Below, in pieces: positions 1 through 7,381 of a DNA stretch of 34,154 nucleotides; within the stretch, counting starts at the first letter, position 1; every line of letters begins with the position of its first letter. A program made the position numbers and the translations under genes. This stretch comes from Flavisolibacter sp. (GTDB lineage: Bacteria > Bacteroidota > Bacteroidia > Chitinophagales > Chitinophagaceae), in the NCBI GenBank assembly GCA_028288675.1, contig JAQBNG010000013.1, positions 1 to 34,154 of the forward strand. Direction: 5' to 3'. The notes beneath the pieces were generated by a model. That model ran no database searches. It was given only the letters and a program-made list of their open reading frames with translations, and was not told the origin of the DNA.

Positions 1-1
1 C

Positions 2-1222
2 CTGGAAAGCCTTCGCCTGTCTGTGTTTGATTCATTGCGTTGTGTGTTTGCAAAAAAAGAGTTTGATGTAAGGGCAATCAACTTTTCTACCTACGGCGCT
101 TCTTTTGTTTACATTGATGATGAGGGCAATCCTTTAACCCCTTTATATAACTATCTCAAATCATATCCGGAAGTACTAAAGAAAAAATTCTACAACGATT
201 ACGGTGGCGAAGAAGCGTTTTCAAGTCGAACCGCATCACCGGTTTTAGGAAGTTTAAATTCAGGAATGCAGTTGTACCGGTTGAAGTATGAGAAGCCGGA
301 AATATTTCAAAAAATAAAACATGCGCTTCATCTGCCTCAATATTTAAGCTATTTAATTTCAGGACAAGCTTACTCCGATTTAACAAGTATTGGCTGCCAT
401 ACCAACCTCTGGGATTTTCAAAAGAACAGATATCATGAGTGGGTAACCAGGGAAGGCATTGAGCCTGTGCTGCCCCCTGTTACTTCGTATGATAAAGTGG
501 CGCCTGCAGCCTTTCCAGGTAGTAATTATTTGGTGGGCACAGGCTTGCACGATAGTTCCGCTGCACTCATTCCTTACCTCGTTAATTTCACCGAACCGTT
601 TGTTTTAATTTCCAGCGGTACGTGGTGCATCAGCTTAAACCCATTTAATGATACACCACTTACACAAGAGGATCTGGCGAAGGATTGTCTATGCTATTTG
701 CAATACAAAGGCTTACCGGTTAAGGCATCCCGCTTATTTGCCGGACAGGAGCATGAAGATGCCGTGAAAAGAATTGCAGCACATTTTGATCAAAGCCCTT
801 TCTTTTATCGTGATGTTGATTTTGATCCTGAAACTGTGAGCAGCCAGCAACAAAAAAGTGACACTAAAGAAGCTGTTCCTGACTTTGCATCAAAAGACCT
901 TTCTGAATTCACATCCTGCAAAGAAGCGTACCATCAGCTAATGATGGATATTATTGAAAAACAAATTACTTCCACCAATCTTATTTTAAATAGCGGCAAT
1001 GTTAAACGCATTTTTGTTGATGGCGGCTTTAGTAATAACCCTTTATATATGAACCTGCTGGCAGCCGCCTATCCGCAAATGGAAATATATTCTGCTTCTA
1101 TGTCGCAGGCAACTGCTTTAGGCGCAGCATTGGCCTTGCATGGGTCGTGGCCAAAGAAGCCTTTGCCTAATGACATTATTCATTTGCATTATTATGGTTC
1201 GTTGATGCAGACGCTAATCTAA
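2..1222 (+). CDS. FGGY-family carbohydrate kinase, rhamnulokinase-like (5' end missing)
   Basis: The reading frame is open through the left edge, so the start codon and the N-terminal ATP-binding motif lie outside the window; the GTG at 23 is internal, since in-frame sequence continues upstream of it. About 406 residues are visible, against roughly 450-490 for the family. Visible FGGY features are a GLHDSSAAL motif whose Asp (about visible residue 184) is the expected catalytic base, an ISSGTW loop near 203-208, and the VDGGFSNN adenosine-site motif near 339-346 followed by ATALGAAL. Such kinases phosphorylate a ketose or polyol, for example L-rhamnulose, in the cytoplasm. The rhamnulokinase assignment rests on the HDSSA motif and on the GH105 gene downstream; L-fuculokinase or xylulokinase-like activity cannot be excluded. 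The next gene seems to have its own promoter, beginning 19 bp after this stop. Confidence 0.85.
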   Translation: MESLRLSVFDSLRCVFAKKEFDVRAINFSTYGASFVYIDDEGNPLTPLYNYLKSYPEVLKKKFYNDYGGEEAFSSRTASPVLGSLNSGMQLYRLKYEKPEIFQKIKHALHLPQYLSYLISGQAYSDLTSIGCHTNLWDFQKNRYHEWVTREGIEPVLPPVTSYDKVAPAAFPGSNYLVGTGLHDSSAALIPYLVNFTEPFVLISSGTWCISLNPFNDTPLTQEDLAKDCLCYLQYKGLPVKASRLFAGQEHEDAVKRIAAHFDQSPFFYRDVDFDPETVSSQQQKSDTKEAVPDFASKDLSEFTSCKEAYHQLMMDIIEKQITSTNLILNSGNVKRIFVDGGFSNNPLYMNLLAAAYPQMEIYSASMSQATALGAALALHGSWPKKPLPNDIIHLHYYGSLMQTLI

Positions 1223-1240
1223 GGTTGGTTAGGTGCTTTT

Positions 1241-1278
1241 CAGGATGCCACAGGATGATTGCCCCATCACTATTGTAT
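1241..1278 (+). promoter_or_regulatory. Candidate PUL promoter/operator A (tandem CAGGAT)
   Basis: Two CAGGATG copies start at 1241 and 1251, exactly 10 bp apart, preceded by CTTTT. A TATTGTAT box at 1271-1278 could serve as the -7 element. The GH105 ATG follows 64 bp after the first copy, in the context GCTATATG. The same architecture appears before five other transcription units in this window. Function as an activator site plus promoter is inferred from recurrence and position only. Confidence 0.5.
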
Positions 1279-1304
1279 AACATAGACCTTATTTTAACAG
1301 CTAT

Positions 1305-2426
1305 ATGAACAAACTACTGGTTATCCTCCTGGTGCTTATTACGACCCTTTCCTGCCGTGTACAAAGATTGCCTTCAAAAGAAAAAGTTCTGGAGCCGCTA
1401 ACATCGGCGAATGCCTACTTCATGAACAAATGGCCCGATCCGGGCAAGTCAATAATCACTAACCGGGAACGCCCAAGTAACATCTGGACAAGAGCGGTTT
1501 ACTACGAAGGCCTGATGGCCCTGCATAAAATTGATCCGCAAAAAAAATATTACGACTATGCTGTTGACTGGGGAACAAAACACAACTGGAGCTTGCGCAG
1601 TGGCAATACATCCCGTAATGCCGATGACCAATGCTGCGGGCAAACTTATATTGATCTCTATCTGATAGATAAAAAAGACGAACGTATCAAAGCTATTAAA
1701 GCCAGCATTGATAATATGGTAAAAACGGAGAAAAAGGACGACTGGAACTGGATAGATGCTTTACAAATGGCTATGCCTGTTTTTGTACGCCTGGGTGTTA
1801 TTTATAACGATACATCCTACTTTAGAAAGATGTATGATTTATACGCTTTTGCTAAATACAATCATGGTGGTAAAGGTTTATACAATCCTGCGGATAAACT
1901 TTGGTGGCGTGATAAGGATTTTGTTCCGCCATACAAAGAACCCAATGGCGAAGATTGCTACTGGAGTCGTGGTAATGGGTGGGTACTTGCAGCACTGGCA
2001 AGAACGTTGGAAATGTTGCCAAAAACAGACCCGCATTACAACGAATACCTGCAGGATTTTAAAGACATGTGTACCGCCTTAATTCCAATTCAGCGTACCG
2101 ATGGTTTCTGGAATGTAAGCTTGCACGACCCAACCAATTTTGGCGGCAAAGAAACATCAGGTACCGCTTTATTCGCCTACGGTTTTGCCTGGGGCATAAA
2201 CAATGGTATTTTGGATAAGAAAACCTACCAGCCTGTTATTGCTAAAGCCTGGAATGCGATGATAAAAGAAGCCGTGCATACTGATGGTAAATTAGGTTTT
2301 GTGCAAGGCACAGGTAAAGAGCCGAAAGACGGTCAGCCGGTTTCTTACGATAGTACACCTGACTTTGAAGATTATGGTTTGGGGTGTTTTTTATTAGCGG
2401 GAACAGAAATTTATAAGATGAAATAA
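1305..2426 (+). CDS. GH105 unsaturated rhamnogalacturonyl hydrolase (YteR-like), lipoprotein
   Basis: A 373-residue protein, the usual length for GH88/GH105. It should hydrolyse the unsaturated uronic acid at the non-reducing end of oligosaccharides made by a polysaccharide lyase, releasing for example rhamnose from rhamnogalacturonan disaccharide. A lipoprotein signal ends at TLSC (Cys17). The (alpha/alpha)6-barrel landmarks are present: ADDQ near 106-109, WNWIDALQM with Asp151 in the position of the YteR catalytic Asp143, WSRGNGW near 220-226, and KETSGTALFAYG. Unlike the SusD and FAS1 lipoproteins here, its Cys is followed by RVQRLP rather than KK plus acidic residues, which hints at periplasmic rather than surface location (inference). 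It is probably co-transcribed with the next gene, 41 bp away, from promoter A. GH88 is less likely given the active-site context. Confidence 0.92.
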   Translation: MNKLLVILLVLITTLSCRVQRLPSKEKVLEPLTSANAYFMNKWPDPGKSIITNRERPSNIWTRAVYYEGLMALHKIDPQKKYYDYAVDWGTKHNWSLRSGNTSRNADDQCCGQTYIDLYLIDKKDERIKAIKASIDNMVKTEKKDDWNWIDALQMAMPVFVRLGVIYNDTSYFRKMYDLYAFAKYNHGGKGLYNPADKLWWRDKDFVPPYKEPNGEDCYWSRGNGWVLAALARTLEMLPKTDPHYNEYLQDFKDMCTALIPIQRTDGFWNVSLHDPTNFGGKETSGTALFAYGFAWGINNGILDKKTYQPVIAKAWNAMIKEAVHTDGKLGFVQGTGKEPKDGQPVSYDSTPDFEDYGLGCFLLAGTEIYKMK

Positions 2427-2467
2427 TTTTTTTTAAGTGCTCAACGCGTCTTACCTTTTTCTATATC

Positions 2468-3901
2468 ATGAAAAAAGCTCGCTTTCTATTTTCTGTTTTC
2501 GCCTGTATGTGTATCACTACATACAGTCAAACAATTCAGTATAGCAGGCAAACCTTTCAAACTCCTTATGCCGATGCCATGCAGATGGTAGCCAATGTAG
2601 GAGGCTATCATCACCTGCTTTGCTTTAGTGCCAACAAGGTGCCTTCCATTTATATCTTTGATGCGCAACTGCAGTTACAAGGTAAAGAAGAGCTATCATT
2701 CAAACTTGAGGAAGCAAGCGATATACGAATCGTACCATTCAAAGAACATTATTATTTATATGTTCATTCCACCGGAACCACTGTGCATGAATTATGGAAA
2801 ATAAATGGTGATGGAACAACAGCTTTGTTATCGGTGCCATTTCAAAAACTGGTTGATTCTGTATTAAACAAAAACACCGCAACACTTCAATTGATTAATC
2901 AGCAGGAAGGCTTATTTGTAGCGGCCCATACCTATTTTGATGCTATGAAAAAGATGGGCAGCACCGTGGTAACATTGGATAAAGAATTAAATCCTTCACT
3001 GATCCGGAAAGTTTTTTATTCTTTCGATAAGGATTATGAAACCTTGCAACAATCTATGCTAGCCGGCAATAATTTGCTGCTATTAAAAACATCAAAAAAT
3101 GAGGGAAAAGGAAATTCCCTTGACGTTGTAAAAGTGGATTTAATTACAGGGGGATCCATCTCCAATTCATTTAACAGCGGGCTTTATTTGTACCTAAATC
3201 CCTCGTTTAAATTTAGCCCTAAAGATTCAGGCATTCTTGTGTATGCCACTTTGCGGGAGCCGGCTAATAGCAGCCGTACACAACGTAGCGTTTTTATTAA
3301 CCGGCTTAATTTTTCCTTGCAGGAGCAGGCGCCGCTTTCCTTATTAAGATCGCTGTTTAGGAATAACCTGGCTGCCAATTATTTATTGGTACAAGGACCT
3401 TCTTCCTGTTGGCTGAATATGGCGAACAACATACGGGTGTCAGTAAGGAATTCAATAGCGGCCCCCACCCGGGACTTTGTCACTGATGATGCCGGGGTTG
3501 TCAGGTTATCAAGAACTTCTCTACCCTCATTTATTACTCCCGAATACAACCAGCCTACGGCAATACGCTTTACTGTTTTGAATGAAAATTTCAAACCTGT
3601 TAAAGACAGTCTTATCGCCAACAACAAAAATGTATTTGATGTACAGCCGCGGCCTTATGCGCAATTCGTTATGAACAACAAAGCCTACCTTATTCTGATA
3701 CAAAATTTTTCTTCCAAACACCGTGGCTTGCTGATGGTGAATGCAACGGCTGACGGCCAGCTTACCACATCGGACTTACGGGTGTTTGACCGCTACAACT
3801 ACCTGTTGCCGCAATTGCAGGCGGTGGGCAACTATTTTATTTTGCCTTACACATATAAAAACGACATTGGATTGGTGAAGATTAAAATGGAAGATCAATG
3901 A
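2468..3901 (+). CDS. Secreted protein of unknown function next to GH105
   Basis: I do not recognise this 477-residue protein. It starts with a signal peptide (MKKARFLFSVFACMCITTYS) without a clear lipobox, probably cut near residue 21, so it is likely soluble in the periplasm or exported. The rest is rich in short hydrophobic strands separated by polar turns (for example HHLLCFSAN, HYYLYVHS, SGILVYAT, KAYLILIQNF, NYFILPYTY). This recurring pattern would suit a beta-propeller, but I cannot count blades reliably and see no catalytic motif. There is no C-terminal secretion (Por/T9SS) domain visible; it ends LVKIKMEDQ. It lies 41 bp after GH105 in the same direction and lacks its own copy of the CAGGAT promoter, so it likely forms a two-gene unit with GH105. 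A sensor, binding protein or unrecognised enzyme are all possible. Confidence 0.8.
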   Translation: MKKARFLFSVFACMCITTYSQTIQYSRQTFQTPYADAMQMVANVGGYHHLLCFSANKVPSIYIFDAQLQLQGKEELSFKLEEASDIRIVPFKEHYYLYVHSTGTTVHELWKINGDGTTALLSVPFQKLVDSVLNKNTATLQLINQQEGLFVAAHTYFDAMKKMGSTVVTLDKELNPSLIRKVFYSFDKDYETLQQSMLAGNNLLLLKTSKNEGKGNSLDVVKVDLITGGSISNSFNSGLYLYLNPSFKFSPKDSGILVYATLREPANSSRTQRSVFINRLNFSLQEQAPLSLLRSLFRNNLAANYLLVQGPSSCWLNMANNIRVSVRNSIAAPTRDFVTDDAGVVRLSRTSLPSFITPEYNQPTAIRFTVLNENFKPVKDSLIANNKNVFDVQPRPYAQFVMNNKAYLILIQNFSSKHRGLLMVNATADGQLTTSDLRVFDRYNYLLPQLQAVGNYFILPYTYKNDIGLVKIKMEDQ

Positions 3902-4306
3902 GTATTGCGATAGGGCCGGCTGTTTGTCTTTTGCGTGAGGGATAGAAGCGGCTATCCTTTTCCGGAGCATTGTGCGTAAAGCAAAAAAGATAGTAGCGCA
4001 TAGCCCGACGGCGCCTCGCCGGCACGCCCAAAATATTCATTTCTTGAAAACGATTTGTTGTAGGAAATGGGCTGGCAAGAATAATTTCCGCTACGGGTTT
4101 ATCAAGGGATAATGGGTGATGCTGTTGTTCTCAGCCTAAGCTTCAAGTGTGGTTTTAATTTAGTAAAGAAAAGAACCAATAGTAGCTCTGTATTGGAAAT
4201 ACAGGTTTTAACTGGTTGCGATTAATTCACTTTCGGTTAATGTCCCAACTCCACAGGATGGTTCTCAAATCCACTATATTTATTTTCCCTTTTTAAACAC
4301 GGTTGC
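3902..4306. other. Intergenic region before GH31
   Basis: 405 bp without a convincing gene. A short GC-rich hairpin (stem CGGCG/CGCCG, loop CCT) lies at 4009-4021; it lacks a following T-run, so at best it is a weak terminator for the preceding unit. The promoter-proximal end holds candidate promoter B (4254-4282). Nothing else is evident. Confidence 0.6.
4254..4282 (+). promoter_or_regulatory. Candidate PUL promoter B (single CAGGAT half-site)
   Basis: One CAGGATGGTT copy at 4254 is followed by a TATATTTA box at 4275-4282, close to the Bacteroidota -7 consensus TAnnTTTG. The ten bases before the copy do not match CAGGAT, so only one half-site is seen. The GH31 ATG lies 53 bp downstream, equal to 63 bp from where a first half would begin and so matching the 61-69 bp spacing of sites A, E and F. 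This is the weakest member of the set. Confidence 0.35.
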
Positions 4307-6739
4307 ATGCTTACACGAGGACTATTTTTCTTATCCATCTTTTTTATTACCACGACATCCATCGCCCAGCAAAACTTTAAAAAAACCGGCAATGAATTCT
4401 TATTTACTTCAGCCGGTAAAACACTGAAAATTGAATTTTGTTCGCCAACCATGTTCCGTGTAAGAAGTACGTCAACGGCCAGCTTTGAACCCAACGAACC
4501 CTGGATGGTAATTAAGTACAATTGGGCGCCAGTAGCAGTTACTGCAACCGAAGAAAAGGCTATGGTGCGTTTGAAAACAGCGCAACTAACTATTGTGATT
4601 CAAAAGCCTTCGCTGTCTATTGAAGTCATAAGTAAAGAAGGAAAAGTTCTTTCATCAGAAGCTGTCAAAGGTGGCGGAATTTCAACTACAGGAGAAGCTG
4701 TTAGCTGTGTAAAAAAATTAGGTGCCTATGAACATTTCTTTGGCTTTGGCGAACGCATGGATTTTTTAGATCGACGAGGCAAGGAACTCAAACTAAATGT
4801 GGGCCGGGGTACTGGTTTACCACATGCAGTAGGCGCTTATAATATTTTAGAAGCTAATTATTGCCCGGTTCCATTTTTCATGAGCACGGCTGGCTACGGC
4901 ATTTTTTTTCACAATGCTTATCCAACAAAATGGGACATGGGTAGCGAAAGGGGCGACGCCTATTCCTTTAGTGCAGAAGGCGGCGAGATGGATTATTATT
5001 TTATGCTCGGTCCAAAGTTTGGTTCCATCGTTTCGCAATACACATCGCTGACAGGCAGGGCGCCCCTGATGCCAAAAGCCGCTTATGGTTTACACATGGG
5101 CACGTACTCGGGCGGCACCTGGGGATACGAACACTTAACATCTGATGGATACGTAATAGCGTTAGCAAGAAGAATGCGTGAATTAGGAATTCCGGTTGAC
5201 CTGCTTTGGCTTGACAGCACCTGGAGAATTTTTGGTGAAGTAGGAGGAAAGGGAGCTACTTCTTTTGAGTGGCGGGAAACCTTTCAAAACCCAAAAGGCA
5301 TGTTTGACAGCTTGTATGCTATGAACTTTAAAATGGTTGGCGTACACCTGCGTCCGCGTTTCGACAATGGAAAAAAGATAAAACTTTTGGATACGGCACA
5401 ACGTTTAAAATTCACGTATCCTGAAGGTAATAACGCCGGTGAATTTGTCAATTTTTTTGACTCTGCTTCTGTAGACTTTTGGTGGAACCATGGTGTAAAA
5501 AGAGCCGCGGATTTAGGCGCACGGTTTTTAAAAACTGATGAAGGCAGCGCCTTTGGTGCGTTGGCAAATGAGAGCGATAAAATTGGCCCGCAGGGTAAAG
5601 AAATTTTAAAGTTGCACAACCTTTTTCCATTGGCTTATGCAAAAGCACCGTATGAAAAGTTTCAGCAATTTAATAAGCTGCGCGGATTGAATCAAACCCG
5701 TGAAGGCTATGCAGGCATACAACGTTATCCTTACATTTTTGCAGGCGACTGGCCTAGTGAGTGGCAATACTTTGCACCCGTTATTAAGGCAGGTTTGAAT
5801 ATCGGTTTATCAGGCGTTGGTAACTGGGCGCATTGCATGGGCGGCTTCGAACATGTAGCCGATCCGGAGCTTTACATACGCTGGGTACAGTTTGGTATGT
5901 TAAGCCCTGTTGCCTTGGTTTTTGGGATGGATCATCCGGGTTATAAAGAGCCCTGGAGTTATGGAAATGATGCGTTGCGAAACTTTAAAAAATATGATTC
6001 GCTGCGCTATAGCTTATTGCCTTATATCTACAGCCATGCTTACCAAATGAATCAAACAGGAGAGCCGTTAATGCGGGCTTTAGTTTTAGATCACCAGGAT
6101 GATGAAAATGTATATGAAATTGGTGATCAGTATTTGTTTGGTAAAGAGTTGATGGTTTGCCCGGTTACTACAAAGGGCGCACAAACAAGAACGGTGTATT
6201 TACCGGAAGGCGTGTGGTACGATTGGTGGACAGGAAAAAGATATACCGGTAAGCAATACATTCATGTAGTAACGCCATTGGATACGATACCCATTTTTGC
6301 AAAGGGCGGTGCTATCATTCCTACTCAACCATCAATGAATTATGTAAATGAAAAAAAAGTTGATGTGATAATGCTGGATATTTTTCCCGGCAATGGAAAG
6401 TTTAGTTTGTATGAAGATGATGGGGAAAGTTTAACCTACAAGCAAAATAATTTCCGTACAACCGATATAAGTCTGAAAGAATCAACAGGGCGGTATGAAA
6501 TAAACATAGATAAGCCCAGGGGAATTTATAAGCCGTCAACACATAGCTATCTTTTAAAACTCCATGCAACTACAAAACCAAAACAGGTAACAGAAAATGG
6601 CAAGTCGGTAAATGCATTACAAAGTAGCATTGGCGGTTCTGAAAAAAACGGTTGGTATTTTAATGAGAAGGAAAGTATGTTGTACATCAAAACTGCCTCG
6701 GATAACTTGATGAATTCCCAAGTTATTATCCAGGATTAA
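4307..6739 (+). CDS. GH31 family alpha-glycosidase (possible alpha-xylosidase/alpha-glucosidase)
   Basis: An 810-residue secreted enzyme with a signal peptide (MLTRGLFFLSIFFITTTSIA, cut near 20). The N-terminal beta-sandwich includes FFGFGERMDFLDRRG near 144-158, typical of GH31, followed by the TIM barrel (about 255-600) and C-terminal beta domains with the YEDDG motif. The retaining nucleophile is expected at Asp411 in FLKTDEG and the acid/base at Asp481 in FAGDWPSEW. GH31 enzymes cleave alpha-linked glucose, xylose or galactose and several other sugars; the specificity cannot be read here. The stretch usually reading GxPFWGxDIGGF is SGVGNWAHCMGGF (502-514), so it may belong to a less-studied subfamily. 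It has its own candidate promoter B and is followed by a 640-bp gap, so it is probably monocistronic. Confidence 0.9.
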   Translation: MLTRGLFFLSIFFITTTSIAQQNFKKTGNEFLFTSAGKTLKIEFCSPTMFRVRSTSTASFEPNEPWMVIKYNWAPVAVTATEEKAMVRLKTAQLTIVIQKPSLSIEVISKEGKVLSSEAVKGGGISTTGEAVSCVKKLGAYEHFFGFGERMDFLDRRGKELKLNVGRGTGLPHAVGAYNILEANYCPVPFFMSTAGYGIFFHNAYPTKWDMGSERGDAYSFSAEGGEMDYYFMLGPKFGSIVSQYTSLTGRAPLMPKAAYGLHMGTYSGGTWGYEHLTSDGYVIALARRMRELGIPVDLLWLDSTWRIFGEVGGKGATSFEWRETFQNPKGMFDSLYAMNFKMVGVHLRPRFDNGKKIKLLDTAQRLKFTYPEGNNAGEFVNFFDSASVDFWWNHGVKRAADLGARFLKTDEGSAFGALANESDKIGPQGKEILKLHNLFPLAYAKAPYEKFQQFNKLRGLNQTREGYAGIQRYPYIFAGDWPSEWQYFAPVIKAGLNIGLSGVGNWAHCMGGFEHVADPELYIRWVQFGMLSPVALVFGMDHPGYKEPWSYGNDALRNFKKYDSLRYSLLPYIYSHAYQMNQTGEPLMRALVLDHQDDENVYEIGDQYLFGKELMVCPVTTKGAQTRTVYLPEGVWYDWWTGKRYTGKQYIHVVTPLDTIPIFAKGGAIIPTQPSMNYVNEKKVDVIMLDIFPGNGKFSLYEDDGESLTYKQNNFRTTDISLKESTGRYEINIDKPRGIYKPSTHSYLLKLHATTKPKQVTENGKSVNALQSSIGGSEKNGWYFNEKESMLYIKTASDNLMNSQVIIQD

Positions 6740-7097
6740 ATGACTACCATAAGGCAGGTCTTTAAAGCTTCATTTTTCATTTTAGTGTAAATAAAAAAAA
6801 TTATGTCGATCAAGGCAAACTATCAGTAATGAAACTCGAAAAAAAATTACTATGCAACCTTGCGGGGGTAATGATGTTAGAATAAGGCTTATAGTCACCT
6901 CGAAATATTTCTATTAAAATAGATTCCAGATGCAAGCAACAACTCCGCTATATTTTTAGTCTTAGGTTCCGAAATCATTATGACCGGCTTTGTTCTTATA
7001 TTGGTCAATTTAAGCGGTTCATTTTATAATTTTTATAAAAGAATAGTTTAAGGAGCAGTACAATGCAATCGTTCCCGAAAATAGTATACTATATTTT

Positions 7098-7141
7098 CAG
7101 GATGCAGCAGGATAGTTGCCCTTACCAAATTGCTACTTTAG
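7098..7141 (+). promoter_or_regulatory. Candidate PUL promoter/operator C (tandem CAGGAT)
   Basis: CAGGATGCAG at 7098 and CAGGATAGTT at 7108 form a 10-bp-phased direct repeat preceded by TTTT. A TACTTTAG box at 7134-7141 begins 36 bp after the first copy, the same spacing as in sites D, E and F to within 1 bp. The SusC/D block starts 284 bp downstream of the first copy, implying a leader of roughly 240 nt if transcription starts just after the box. Site D resembles it closely, including AACGAG exactly 52 bp after the repeat start in both. Confidence 0.55.
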
Positions 7142-7210
7142 TCTTGCTGAACGAGGAATTTTACGACGTACACATTCGATTGCTAAAGGAAAAATTATAC
7201 GGATCGCTAT

Positions 7211-7366
7211 ATGAGAAAATCTTCACAACAATTAATTTACAGGGCTTTTTTATATGCTGGCCTGTATTGCTTTTTGCAAAAATCTTTCTTGTATAAAAAT
7301 AGTATCCTGCAAGCTGATTCAATGGTACCGTATCCTCTTATCCTTACAAATAGAGTAACCAAATAA
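7211..7366 (+). CDS. Possible 51-residue leader ORF in the FAS1-SusCD leader
   Basis: An ATG in the context GCTATATG, the same as the start context of GH105, SusC3 and the leader ORF at 25054, opens a 51-codon frame ending 15 bp before the first FAS1 gene. The product begins MRKSSQQLIYRAFLYAGLY, has a moderately hydrophobic first half and no recognisable domain. It could be a leader peptide, the remnant of an older gene start, or chance. A 77-codon frame starting at 7063 overlaps it but runs through promoter C and is less plausible. Confidence 0.2.
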   Translation: MRKSSQQLIYRAFLYAGLYCFLQKSFLYKNSILQADSMVPYPLILTNRVTK

Positions 7367-7381
7367 AAGCATTATCTAATT

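Larger units (their letters stand above)
6740..7381. other. Long intergenic/leader region before the FAS1-SusCD block
   Basis: 642 bp. An imperfect dyad at about 6847-6873 (ATTAC..GCAA..TTGC..GTAAT) lies downstream of GH31. A perfect 12-bp palindrome, ATAGTATACTAT, occupies 7081-7092, six bases before promoter C (7098-7141). The transcribed leader of about 240 bp contains another 12-bp palindrome, TTTTTGCAAAAA, at 7271-7282 and a 51-codon ORF (7211-7366). No strong intrinsic terminator for GH31 was found. Confidence 0.6.

Noticed and set aside
4009-4021. GC-rich hairpin CGGCG-CCT-CGCCG as a terminator
   Set aside because: The stem is only 5 bp and no T-run follows on either strand.
7063-7296. 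77-codon plus-strand frame with an AAGGAG sequence upstream of its ATG
   Set aside because: It runs straight through promoter C, has no recognisable domain or signal peptide, and strong Shine-Dalgarno sequences are not a reliable marker in Bacteroidota.
7304-7309. Extra minus-strand CAGGAT copy in the leader before the first FAS1 gene
   Set aside because: No -7-like box at the usual distance and no minus-strand gene follows; CAGGAT alone is common, occurring many times inside genes here.
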